From: Hydrogenophaga sp.
GTDB lineage: Bacteria; Pseudomonadota; Gammaproteobacteria; Burkholderiales; Burkholderiaceae
Direction of reading: 5' to 3'
Length of the DNA: 5,896 nucleotides
NCBI GenBank assembly: GCA_025458545.1
Contig: JALOSH010000193.1
Location: forward strand, 1 to 5,896
Part shown: one piece after another, positions 1-5,896 of the stretch
How the letters are laid out: each line of letters begins with the position of its first letter
How positions within the stretch are numbered: the first letter of the stretch is position 1
Position numbers and translations under genes: made by a program
The notes under the pieces: generated by a model
The model's database searches: none
The model's input: only the letters and a program-made list of their open reading frames with translations
Told to the model about the DNA's origin: nothing

Positions 1-8
1 CCCGACGC

Positions 9-872
9 TCAGACACCGTACTTGGGGCGCTCGTCCTTGTCCCAGAGTCCCCACTGCGTGCCCACTTCGCCCTCCTGGCGTCGTTTCCAGGGCTCGTCAA
101 AGGACGAGAAGTAAAACACCTTGACCCCTTCGCTGCGCGCCCATTGCTGGACGTCGATGAAGTATTTCATCGCATTCTCTGGCGAAGGAATGGCCGCAGC
201 CACCGCCTGACCCTGGCTGGGCCATCCGGTCTCGGCGACGATGACGCGCTTGTCTTCGCCCGCCGCGGCCTTGACCAGTCCGTGCATGCGGCGCAGGTAC
301 TGTGCGGCCAGGTCATTGTCGGCGCCCTCCCAGAACGGGTAGCAGTTGGGCAACAGCACGTCGCAGGCGGCGATCAGCGCTGGCCGCTCCAGGAACTGGT
401 AGTAGGCATCGACGCATCCCACCGCCACATCCTCGGGAGCCGCCGCCTTCACGCGGGCAATGTAGTCCAGCAGCTCCGGCTCTGACAGTTCACCCCGCAG
501 CAGCACCTCGTTGCCGACCACCGCGATGTTCACTTGCCCGTCCCGCACCAAACGGATCAACATCGCGATCTCGCGTTCGTTGCGTTCCCGGTCCTGGCTG
601 ATCCACGCGCCCACCATCGTCTTCAAGCCTTTGGCACGCGCCAGCGCCGGAATCACTTCGTGCCCTTCGGTGCAGGCAAACGAGCGAACCCACCGGGTGT
701 GTGGCGCGATGAGGTCGATGCGACGCGCCACCTGGGCCGCCTGCAGCTGATCCCCGGCACGCTGCCCTTCGCCATAGGCGCTGAAGCACAGACCGTACAT
801 GCCAGCGGCGAACTGCGCGTTGTACAGCGCCGCGACCTCTTGAGCCGATTTCCCAGCCAGCGGCGACGGCAT
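9..872 (-). CDS. GH17 beta-1,3-glucanase-like enzyme (GH17-C), possibly fused to the transporter
   Basis: Third GH17 enzyme, predicted to act on beta-1,3-gluco-oligosaccharides. From the ATG at 872 it has 287 residues. The barrel starts at GMYGLCFSAYGEGQ (24-37). The acid/base is E122 in VVGNEVLL (codon 507-509) and the nucleophile E214 in IVAETGWPSQG, with NCYPFWEG at 176-183 and FYFSSFDEPWK followed by GLWDKD at the end. It is close to GH17-A along its whole core, including the C-terminal WGLWDKD motif. The start is uncertain: there is no good ribosome site before 872 (AAAGGGG is about 22 nt away), and the frame stays open upstream through a Gly/Ser linker into the transporter tail. The native protein may therefore be the C-terminal domain of a transporter fusion. 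No signal peptide follows the chosen start. Only 8 bases follow the stop, so nothing downstream can be judged. Confidence 0.9.
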   Translation of the reverse strand: MPSPLAGKSAQEVAALYNAQFAAGMYGLCFSAYGEGQRAGDQLQAAQVARRIDLIAPHTRWVRSFACTEGHEVIPALARAKGLKTMVGAWISQDRERNEREIAMLIRLVRDGQVNIAVVGNEVLLRGELSEPELLDYIARVKAAAPEDVAVGCVDAYYQFLERPALIAACDVLLPNCYPFWEGADNDLAAQYLRRMHGLVKAAAGEDKRVIVAETGWPSQGQAVAAAIPSPENAMKYFIDVQQWARSEGVKVFYFSSFDEPWKRRQEGEVGTQWGLWDKDERPKYGV

Positions 873-2302
873 GACACCGGGCAGCAGCAGGCCCCTTTCC
901 GCCAACCAGGCGCGGGCACCCGATGAACCTTGCGAGGACCCTGCGGCGGCGCGCTGCTTGCGGCGCTCAAGCTCGGCATGCACCTCGGTGGCGCGCTTCT
1001 CGTCGAGGTCGTAGTTGCGCATGATCCACATTGCCAGCAAGGTGCCGGCGTGAACGCCACCACCGACATGATGGCGCCGCTGAGCAGGCCGGCAATGGCG
1101 AAGCCAAACTTCACCATCCACCAGTAGATGGCGCCGAAGATGCCTTCGCGGCGCTTGCCCGTGGCCAACTCGTCGAGGTCGCACACGTCGGCGGTCATGG
1201 ACATCATCAGCGTGAACAGGCCACCGATGCCGAAGCTGAAGAACGGCAGCGCGAACATGAACATCCAGGGCTTGCCCGGCACCATCAGGAACCACAGCAG
1301 CACGTAGCCGATGATGGAAATGCCTTGCGACACCATGAAGGCGTTCTTCTTGCCGACCTTGCGCGACATCCAGGCCACGGTGGGAATGACGGCAAAGGTG
1401 GTGATCAACGCACCGACGCTGCCGAACAGGGTGGGCCAGATCCAGGCGTCCGAGGTGCTGCCACCGAACAGGTGGTAAACGACGATAAAGAACGAAAACG
1501 CCGCCACCGTGTTGAAGGCGTTGAAGATCAGGAAGGTGGAGAAACACAGTTTGCGGAACGGCGCCGAGCTCAGCGCCTCCTTGAAGCCCTGCAAGATCTC
1601 GCGCATGCCACCACCGATGTTGTTCAGGGTGAGGGGCACGAGGTGGTCGTCGTCCTTGCTCGAACGACTCGGCAGGAAAAGCGCCGGCACCATGGCCAGC
1701 AGCATGCAGATCACACCGACCCAGATGGACAGGGTGCGCGTGGCGGTGTCGGCGTTCTCGAACCACGACTTGTCGTACATCACCACCCAGAACCACGGCG
1801 CGATCACCCAGGCCCACTGGCCGATCCACTGCGCCACGGCCATGATGCTGGTGCGTTCGTGGAAGTCGTCGCTCATCTCGTAGCCCATGGCCACATAGGG
1901 AATGCTGAACAGCGTCAGACCGGTGTAGAAGACCAGCGACCAGAGCAGGAAGTAGAAGAAGTTGTAGGTGATGCCGTCCTCGCGGTACAGCTGCCACATG
2001 GCGACAAAACTGATGCCCATGACGATGGCGCCGATCAACACGTATTGCTTGCGCCGGCCCCAGGTGGAGCGCGTGTTGTCCGAGATGAAACCCATGATCG
2101 GATCGGTGACCGAATCGAAAACCCGCGGCAGAAAGAACAGGATGCCCCACATCCAGGCGGGGAAACCCAGGTCCTGCACCAGCACCACCATGAAGATGCC
2201 GAGCGCCGCCGGGAACATCTGGTTGGCCAGCATGCCCAGCCCGAAGGCGATCTTGTGGCCGAACGGAACCTTGCGATGAGCGTGCACTTCGGCGGTGGTC
2301 AT
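653..2302 (-). CDS. GPH-family sugar:cation symporter (MelB/GusB-like), frame broken near 1046
   Basis: Inner-membrane major-facilitator transporter of the glycoside-pentoside-hexuronide group, expected to import beta-gluco-oligosaccharides with a cation. It starts at ATG 2302. Residues 1-419 match the family: helix 1 (about 18-44), the signature FDSVTDPIMGFISD (62-75) with D63 and D67 corresponding to the MelB cation-site aspartates, WGRRKQY (81-87), further helices to residue 210, a charged central loop (211-250), then helices 7-11 and the GPH motif ADVCDLDELATGKRREG (371-387). After P419 the reading frame leaves the family sequence. The next 130 residues, to the TGA at 653-655, are Arg/Ser/Cys-rich and merely shadow GH17-C. 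Helix 12 and the normal tail are lost from this frame; the tail reappears in another frame at 873-1046. As written, the product probably would not fold properly, so treat it as a likely pseudogene or a sequence error. Confidence 0.85.
   Translation of the reverse strand: MTTAEVHAHRKVPFGHKIAFGLGMLANQMFPAALGIFMVVLVQDLGFPAWMWGILFFLPRVFDSVTDPIMGFISDNTRSTWGRRKQYVLIGAIVMGISFVAMWQLYREDGITYNFFYFLLWSLVFYTGLTLFSIPYVAMGYEMSDDFHERTSIMAVAQWIGQWAWVIAPWFWVVMYDKSWFENADTATRTLSIWVGVICMLLAMVPALFLPSRSSKDDDHLVPLTLNNIGGGMREILQGFKEALSSAPFRKLCFSTFLIFNAFNTVAAFSFFIVVYHLFGGSTSDAWIWPTLFGSVGALITTFAVIPTVAWMSRKVGKKNAFMVSQGISIIGYVLLWFLMVPGKPWMFMFALPFFSFGIGGLFTLMMSMTADVCDLDELATGKRREGIFGAIYWWMVKFGFAIAGLLSGAIMSVVAFTPAPCWQCGSCATTTSTRSAPPRCMPSLSAASSAPPQGPRKVHRVPAPGWRKGACCCPVSCRRRWLGNRLKRSRRCTTRSSPLACTVCASAPMAKGSVPGISCRRPRWRVASTSSRHTPGGFARLPAPKGTK
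873..1046 (-). pseudogene. Out-of-frame C-terminal remnant of the symporter, in frame with GH17-C
   Basis: In the frame of GH17-C, the 58 codons before its first methionine at 872 begin GTLLAMWIMRNYDLDEKRA and continue with a charged AELERRKQ helix. This is the usual end of GPH transporters: the end of helix 12, then a short cytoplasmic tail with Y-x-L-x-E/D-x-R and an ELERRK-like run. About 28 residues that should link it to the upstream VVAFTP are missing. After the tail comes a Gly/Ser-rich linker (AAAGSSQGSSGARAW) and then GH17-C with no stop codon between. The remnant also offers ATG codons at 1031 and 1022 that could start a longer GH17-C. Confidence 0.7.
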
Positions 2303-2386
2303 GGTTGACTTTCTGTGGTGAGGTGCGACAGGAAAAAAGGCGCTGGGCGGAGGGGCGGAGGGGCGGTCTGGCGCGCGCTGGCGCCA
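2303..2386 (-). other. Intergenic gap before transporter, with small hairpin and T tract
   Basis: This is the largest non-coding gap in the operon. Read on the minus strand it holds a 6-bp stem with a 6-nt loop (TGGCGC / GCGCCA, 2369-2386), then a C-rich tandem repeat, then GCGCC followed directly by six T (2338-2333). The T tract lies about 30 nt beyond the compact hairpin, so this is not a canonical terminator. A longer-range pairing of GGCGC (2385-2381) with the GCGCC next to the T tract is possible, and could give weak attenuation of the distal transporter and GH17-C. No promoter boxes stand out. The stretch before the transporter ATG has only a weak GAAAG ribosome-site match. Confidence 0.25.
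2345..2366. repeat. Short tandem repeat, unit GGGCGGAG, 2.75 copies
   Basis: Plus-strand positions 2345-2352 and 2353-2360 are identical 8-mers GGGCGGAG, followed by a partial copy GGGCGG at 2361-2366. It sits wholly in the gap between GH17-B and the transporter. Such a repeat can vary in copy number by slippage and would then alter the spacing of the gap. No function is implied by the sequence itself. Confidence 0.6.
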
Positions 2387-3334
2387 TCAGTCGGCGGTGA
2401 CCGGCGCCAGCAGTTCGGGGTACAGCGACTGCATCACCAGCTTCGGTTTGCGGTCAACGGTGAACAGACCCCAGTGCTTCTCGGGCTCCAGCGGGTCCGG
2501 CGATCCCTTCCAGTTTTCGTCAAAGGCCTCGAAAACAAAACACAGCAGACCTTCGGCACGCGTCCAGTCCATGAGATCTTTGTAGTAGATCGCCTGCAGC
2601 TCTTGCACCGCGTGCTCGGCGTGCATGCCACGGCCGTTGCTGTTGGTGCACCAGCCGGCTTCGGTGATGACCACCGGCTTGTCGGGGTAGAGGTGCGCCA
2701 CGCTGTGCACATTCGCCTTGGTGTAGTCCAGCGCCTCGTGGATGTGTTTGTATTCCCACACCGGGTAGGTGTGCAGCGAGATGAAGTCGAGCTCGGCCAC
2801 CAGCTCGCGCAGCTTGTGCTGCCAGGGCACGTAGTTCTCGCAGAAGGTGACCGGCTGACGCACCGCCGCCTTCACCTGACGCACGTAACGGATCATCTGC
2901 GACACCGGCACGAAATGATCGGTCCAGTCGACGGTGGCTTCGTTGCCCACCGCCACCGAAAACACAATGTCTGGGTAGCGATGGGCCAGTGAGATCAGCC
3001 GCACAACTTCGGCCTCGTTCTCGGCGCGGTTGGCCTCCAGCTGCTCTTCGGTGAAGGTGGCACCCCAGGGGCAGCCGAAGTTGTTCATCTCGGCACCCAG
3101 GTAGGCACCCAGCATCACCTGGAAAGGAAGGCCGTCCTCGGCGATCACCTGCAACACACGATCGGCGTGCGGGCTGCAGTCGTACAAGCGCAGCAATTGC
3201 CAGTGTTTGCGCAGAATCGCGAGATCTTTGCGGATCTCGGCCAGCGACGGGTAGGTTTGTTCGCCGGGGTTCTGGCCGTCGCGGTAGCCGCTGTAGCAGA
3301 TGGCGTTCCCGGCCGGGAGTTTGAGTGGGGTCAT
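2387..3334 (-). CDS. GH17 enzyme of a different subgroup (GH17-B)
   Basis: Second GH17-type barrel, 315 residues, likely acting on beta-1,3-glucan or its oligosaccharides. The barrel opens at NAICYSGYRDGQ (residues 10-21), which matches the usual GH17 first strand better than the neighbouring paralogues do. Other landmarks are LLRLYDC (48-53), the acid/base E132 in VAVGNEATVDW, ISLHTYPVWEY (185-195), the nucleophile E225 in VVITEAGWCT, and FVFEAFDENWKG near the C-terminus followed by HWGLF. The ATG at 3334 is chosen because it lies 4 nt after the GH17-A stop and just before the first barrel strand; the open frame further upstream is antisense to nothing useful and simply shadows the end of GH17-A. 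No signal peptide, so a cytoplasmic location is inferred. It differs from GH17-A and -C nearly everywhere except the catalytic loops, so it probably has a distinct specificity, for example exo-acting or branched-chain. An 84-nt gap separates it from the transporter. Confidence 0.92.
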   Translation of the reverse strand: MTPLKLPAGNAICYSGYRDGQNPGEQTYPSLAEIRKDLAILRKHWQLLRLYDCSPHADRVLQVIAEDGLPFQVMLGAYLGAEMNNFGCPWGATFTEEQLEANRAENEAEVVRLISLAHRYPDIVFSVAVGNEATVDWTDHFVPVSQMIRYVRQVKAAVRQPVTFCENYVPWQHKLRELVAELDFISLHTYPVWEYKHIHEALDYTKANVHSVAHLYPDKPVVITEAGWCTNSNGRGMHAEHAVQELQAIYYKDLMDWTRAEGLLCFVFEAFDENWKGSPDPLEPEKHWGLFTVDRKPKLVMQSLYPELLAPVTAD

Positions 3335-3338
3335 CGGT

Positions 3339-4328
3339 TCATCCGAACTTGAGCACACCGTCTTTGTCCCAGAGGCCCCAATAGGCGCCCACGTCGCCTT
3401 CGGCGCCGACCTTCCAGGCTTCGTCAAAGGCGGCGAAGTAAAAGATTTCGATGCCGTCTTCTTCGGCCCAGCGACAGCAGTCGACAAAGTACTGCATCGC
3501 CCCTTCGCGAGAAGGCACCGAACCATGGAACGGGCTGCCCTGATCGGGCCAGCCGGTCTCGCTGATCAGCACGCGCTTGCCTGGCGCGGCGGCGCGGGTG
3601 CGCTGCACCATGGTCTGCATGTAGGCCAGCGCCTGCTCGCGCGGGCAGCCTTCCCAGAACGGGTAGCAATTGGTCATCACCACGTCGCAGGCGGCGGTGA
3701 TGCGCGGGTGTTTCTCGAACAGATAGTAGGCATCGACATAGCCCACCGGCACCCCGGGCAGCGCAGCCTTGACGCGCTGGATGCAGGACAGCAATTCGTC
3801 CTCGCTCATGTCTTCGCGCAACAGCACCTCGTTGCCCACGGCCACGATGTCGGCATGGCCGGCACGGGCGACCTCGATCAGGCCCTGCAGTTCCCGTTCG
3901 TTGATGGCGGCGTCGGTGCCCAGCCAGGCGCCCACCAGCGTTTTCAAACCCAGTTCGTGTGCCACGCGCGGCGTCTGCTCGTGGCCGTCGGTGCACGAAA
4001 AGCTGCGCACCCAGCCGGCATGGGGCTTGAGAATCTGCAAGCGCTCACGGATCTGCTGCTCACCGACCTGGGAGCCGGGCTGCTGGCCTTCCAGATAAGG
4101 GCTGAAGCACAGGCCGTGCACGCCACGCTGCAAGGTGGCCCAGAACGCGGCGCTCAGCGAGTCGCGCGTCTCGGCCGTCCAGACGGTGGGGCCGCTGCTG
4201 CTCCAGGCGCCTGCGCGGGTGGCAGCGCCCGCCTCAGCGCCCGACTGCGGATGCGTGGCGTCGCTCGCGCCATCGGTGTGAACACTGTGGGCGGCACTCA
4301 GGCCGAGGACGGAAGGGGGTCTGGACAT
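3339..4328 (-). CDS. GH17 beta-1,3-glucanase-like enzyme (GH17-A)
   Basis: Clan GH-A (beta/alpha)8-barrel enzyme of family 17, expected to hydrolyse or transglycosylate beta-1,3-glucan chains with retention. From the ATG at 4328 it has 329 residues. The barrel begins near residue 68 (GVHGLCFSPYLEGQ). The acid/base is E167 in AVGNEVLL, the nucleophile E257 in LISETGWPDQG, with the aromatic motif NCYPFWEG between them and FYFAAFDEAWK near the end. Residues 1 to about 48 are an Ala/Ser/Gly/Thr-rich low-complexity stretch without a signal-peptide core. A TTG at 4358 would add 10 residues; the ATG is preferred, with only a weak GAAAG as a ribosome site. The gene starts 42 nt after GH16, and its stop is 4 nt before GH17-B. 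It resembles GH17-C at roughly half of core positions by eye, so these are paralogues. Family certain; product profile (endo, exo or transferase) not readable from sequence. Confidence 0.92.
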   Translation of the reverse strand: MSRPPSVLGLSAAHSVHTDGASDATHPQSGAEAGAATRAGAWSSSGPTVWTAETRDSLSAAFWATLQRGVHGLCFSPYLEGQQPGSQVGEQQIRERLQILKPHAGWVRSFSCTDGHEQTPRVAHELGLKTLVGAWLGTDAAINERELQGLIEVARAGHADIVAVGNEVLLREDMSEDELLSCIQRVKAALPGVPVGYVDAYYLFEKHPRITAACDVVMTNCYPFWEGCPREQALAYMQTMVQRTRAAAPGKRVLISETGWPDQGSPFHGSVPSREGAMQYFVDCCRWAEEDGIEIFYFAAFDEAWKVGAEGDVGAYWGLWDKDGVLKFG

Positions 4329-4370
4329 GTCTTTGCTTTCAGCAGGCAGGTGGAACAAGATGGCAGCGCA

Positions 4371-5315
4371 TCAGCGCTTTTTCTTCTCCGTCTGCCAGGG
4401 AAACCGGCCCTTGCCGATCGGCCGTGTCTCGCCGTATCCGCCCAGCTTGTCGTACACGCGCACGTAGTCCACCACCAGCTCGGCCGGGAAGCGTGTCTCC
4501 GGGCTGGGCACACCGGGAAAGTTGCCCCCCACGGCGACGTTCATCACCAGGTAAAAGGGCTGGTCAAACGGCGCAGGCCAGGGGTTCAGGTCTTTGGCGC
4601 GTCGCGCCACCACCCCTGTGCCGTCGCGGGTGGCGCTGCAACTCCACCAGTGGTCGTAGGTACGGGTGTGCACATCGTCGACGTAAAAGCGGATTTCTCC
4701 CGGTTCCCATTCCACCGCGTAGGTGTGCCAGTCAGCCACGGTGCTGCCGTCGGGCAGCGGGTGCACATGGGTGATGAGCTGGCGGGCCTCGGGGCCAGGC
4801 GACCCAAAATGGATGCTGTTGAGCACCTCGTGCGGCTTCTCTCCGACGATTTCCATCAGGTCGATCTCTCCGGACGCGGGCCAGCCGCCGTAGGCATCGT
4901 CCTGGGGCAGCATCCACAGCGCGGGCCAGAGCCCCTTGCCCCATGGCACTTTGGCGCGGAACTCAAAGCGCCCGTACTGCTTGACGAACAAAGGACTGCC
5001 GTCACGCCCCCGGGTTTTCAGCCGAGCCGAGGTGTAGCCACAACCGTGGATCGATTCCCGAACCGCGCGGATGGTCAGCAAGCTGTCTTTCACCGTCACA
5101 TTGGTGGGTGAATCGGTGTAGTACTGCAGTTCTTCGTTGCCCCATCCGGGCACCCAGGTGTGGCTGCGGTAGTCGAAGAAGCCGTTGCCGATATCGAAGT
5201 CCCATTTGCTCCGATCGACCTGATTGCCTTCGAATTCATCGCTCCAGACCAGCTTCCAGCCCTTGGGCGCTGGTCGTTTGCGGGTCGCGCGAACACCTTT
5301 GACAACAGGCTTCAT
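4371..5315 (-). CDS. GH16 endo-beta-1,3-glucanase (laminarinase type)
   Basis: Retaining endo-glucanase predicted to cut internal beta-1,3 bonds of laminarin-like glucan. The 314 residues form one GH16 domain. WSDEF at residues 24-28 and the NEELQYYTD block open the jelly roll, followed by SARLKTRG, YGRFEFRAK and GLWPALWMLP. The catalytic motif GEIDLMEIVG has E150 (nucleophile), D152 and E155 (acid/base). Its EXDXXE spacing is the beta-bulge form of laminarinases (GH16_3-like), not the EXDXE of lichenases. The domain closes with PFYLVMNVAVGG and VVDYVRVY. I chose the ATG at 5315-5313, 1 nt after the GH1 stop and 6 nt after a GGGGG stretch. An ATG at 5348 would add 11 residues inside GH1 and looks less likely. 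The N-terminus (MKPVVKGVRATRKRPAPKG) is basic with no hydrophobic core, so no signal peptide is seen and a cytoplasmic location is inferred. No carbohydrate-binding module is present. Confidence 0.94.
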   Translation of the reverse strand: MKPVVKGVRATRKRPAPKGWKLVWSDEFEGNQVDRSKWDFDIGNGFFDYRSHTWVPGWGNEELQYYTDSPTNVTVKDSLLTIRAVRESIHGCGYTSARLKTRGRDGSPLFVKQYGRFEFRAKVPWGKGLWPALWMLPQDDAYGGWPASGEIDLMEIVGEKPHEVLNSIHFGSPGPEARQLITHVHPLPDGSTVADWHTYAVEWEPGEIRFYVDDVHTRTYDHWWSCSATRDGTGVVARRAKDLNPWPAPFDQPFYLVMNVAVGGNFPGVPSPETRFPAELVVDYVRVYDKLGGYGETRPIGKGRFPWQTEKKKR

Positions 5316-5316
5316 G

Positions 5317-5896
5317 TCAGACCCCCGTGGGGGCCACGGCCACCGCATTGTGTTGGCTGCTGGCTTGGCCGAGGACCGTGGGCTTCAACGACTGGCGAAG
5401 AGCCTTTTGCCGCCCCAGAAACTCGCGGTACCAAAGTGCGCTGTCCTTGAGTGTTCGCTTCTGGGTTTCGTAGTCCACATGCACGATGCCAAAACGCTTC
5501 TCGTATCCGGAAGCCCACTCGAAGTTGTCTAGCAGGCTCCAGACCATGTAGCCTTCCATGTGTACGCCCTGCTGCATCGCATCGGCCACGGCCGAAATGT
5601 GCCGGGCGATGTAGTCTCGGCGCTGGTGGTCGTGCACCCGCCCGTCCTGCAGCTGGTCCTTGAACGCGCCGCCGTTCTCGGTCACGTACAGCGGTGGCAC
5701 GGGATAGTCCTGGTGCATCCGAACCAGCAGTTCGGTGAGACCCTCGGGGTAGATTTCCCAGCCCATGTCGGTGACTTCCCGGCCACTGCTGTGAACGTCC
5801 CACGGCCCCTGCGCGCTGATCACCGACCGCGAGTAATAGTTCACGCCCAGGAAATCCATCGGGGTGGCGATGGCGGCCATGTCGCCAGGCGAGACC
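5317..5896 (-). CDS. GH1 beta-glucosidase, C-terminal part (5' end cut by window edge)
   Basis: Retaining family 1 glycoside hydrolase that would release glucose from beta-linked gluco-oligosaccharides, the last step of this pathway. About 192 residues are visible; a full GH1 is near 450, so roughly the first 255, including the NEP acid/base motif, lie beyond the right edge. Seen in order: SPGDMAAIATPMDFLGVNYY (typical GH1 strand-6 region), the nucleophile motif YVTENGG with its Glu encoded at 5677-5679, and the aglycone/glucose-site block GYMVWSLLDNFEWASGY followed by RFGIVHVDY and WYREFL. The ATG at 5880-5878 is internal: the conserved SPGD sequence continues upstream of it to the edge. A tail of about 30 residues after the barrel shows no motif. 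The stop is 1 nt before the GH16 start, indicating co-transcription and probable translational coupling. The family is very safe; the exact substrate is inferred from the neighbours. Confidence 0.95.
   Translation of the reverse strand, partial: VSPGDMAAIATPMDFLGVNYYSRSVISAQGPWDVHSSGREVTDMGWEIYPEGLTELLVRMHQDYPVPPLYVTENGGAFKDQLQDGRVHDHQRRDYIARHISAVADAMQQGVHMEGYMVWSLLDNFEWASGYEKRFGIVHVDYETQKRTLKDSALWYREFLGRQKALRQSLKPTVLGQASSQHNAVAVAPTGV
5325..5339 (-). promoter_or_regulatory. Hairpin at the GH1/GH16 junction, possible translational coupling element
   Basis: On the minus strand CCGTGG-CCC-CCACGG forms a perfect 6-bp stem with a 3-nt loop, ending 9 nt before the GH16 ATG. Its last bases overlap the GGGGG stretch (5326-5322), the only ribosome-site-like sequence for GH16. 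A competing CCCCC/GGGGG pairing (5322-5333) also exists. Because the hairpin lies inside the last GH1 codons, ribosomes finishing GH1 would open it, which fits the 1-nt stop-to-start spacing. In a GC-rich genome a stem of this size can arise by chance, so the role is inferred only. Confidence 0.3.

Noticed and set aside
1040..1052. Programmed ribosomal frameshift joining the transporter to its tail
   Set aside because: No slippery heptamer or run is present at the junction, and a shift alone would not restore the roughly 28 missing residues; a deletion or assembly error explains it better.
1031..2308. Plus-strand open frame of about 425 codons opposite the transporter
   Set aside because: The translation is dominated by His, Glu, Gln and Arg with no domain, as expected for the complement of membrane-protein codons. 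It is a shadow.
1047..2387. Long upstream part of the minus-strand open frame that leads into GH17-C
   Set aside because: Only the part after about 1046 is meaningful. Upstream it runs out of frame through the transporter and gives Arg/His-rich sequence with no domain, so a 792-residue protein is not credible.
3335..3526. 64-codon N-terminal extension of GH17-B
   Set aside because: It overlaps the end of GH17-A in another frame and has no family match; the ATG at 3334 directly precedes the first barrel strand.
3300..5111. Plus-strand open frame of about 603 codons opposite GH17-A and GH16
   Set aside because: It lies antisense to two enzymes with complete catalytic motifs, its translation is His/Arg/Ala/Gly-rich without any recognisable domain, and long antisense frames are expected in high-GC DNA.
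1..5896. CRISPR array, tRNA/rRNA, insertion sequence or attachment site
   Set aside because: No regularly spaced repeats, RNA-gene folds, transposase sequence or terminal inverted repeats were seen; coding sequence fills almost the entire window.

Overview
The window is one strand-consistent block. Every gene I can support reads on the minus strand, so transcription runs from the right edge toward base 1. The base composition is high-GC, and the proteins look proteobacterial. My best guess is a beta-proteobacterium of the Burkholderiales, but that is an inference from composition and protein style, not from a marker gene.

Layout in transcription order: (1) the C-terminal part of a GH1 beta-glucosidase cut by the right edge (5317-5896); (2) a GH16 laminarinase-type endo-beta-1,3-glucanase (4371-5315), starting 1 nt after the GH1 stop; (3) a GH17 beta-1,3-glucanase-like enzyme, here GH17-A (3339-4328), after 42 nt; (4) a second, divergent GH17 enzyme, GH17-B (2387-3334), after 4 nt; (5) an 84-nt gap with a GC-rich short tandem repeat, a small hairpin and a T tract; (6) a GPH-family (MelB/GusB-like) sugar:cation symporter starting at 2302, whose frame breaks near 1046; (7) a third GH17, GH17-C (core 9-872), close in sequence to GH17-A. 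The tight spacing fits a single operon. No promoter or clear terminator is visible, so the promoter is probably beyond the right edge.

The set reads as a beta-1,3-glucan (laminarin-like) or beta-1,3-gluco-oligosaccharide utilisation cluster. The symporter would bring in oligosaccharides, GH16 and the GH17 enzymes would cut beta-1,3 chains, and GH1 would release glucose. No enzyme whose N-terminus is visible carries a signal peptide, so the work appears cytoplasmic, and an outer-membrane importer or secreted glucanase, if any, lies outside the window.

The most notable spot is the symporter 3' end. The protein is normal through helix 11 (about residue 419). The expected C-terminal GPH tail then appears in a different frame, with roughly 28 residues of the last loop and helix 12 missing. 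That tail runs with no stop codon straight into GH17-C. This suggests an internal deletion (real or an assembly error) at a GCCGG microhomology, in a gene that may originally have encoded a transporter-GH17 fusion protein.
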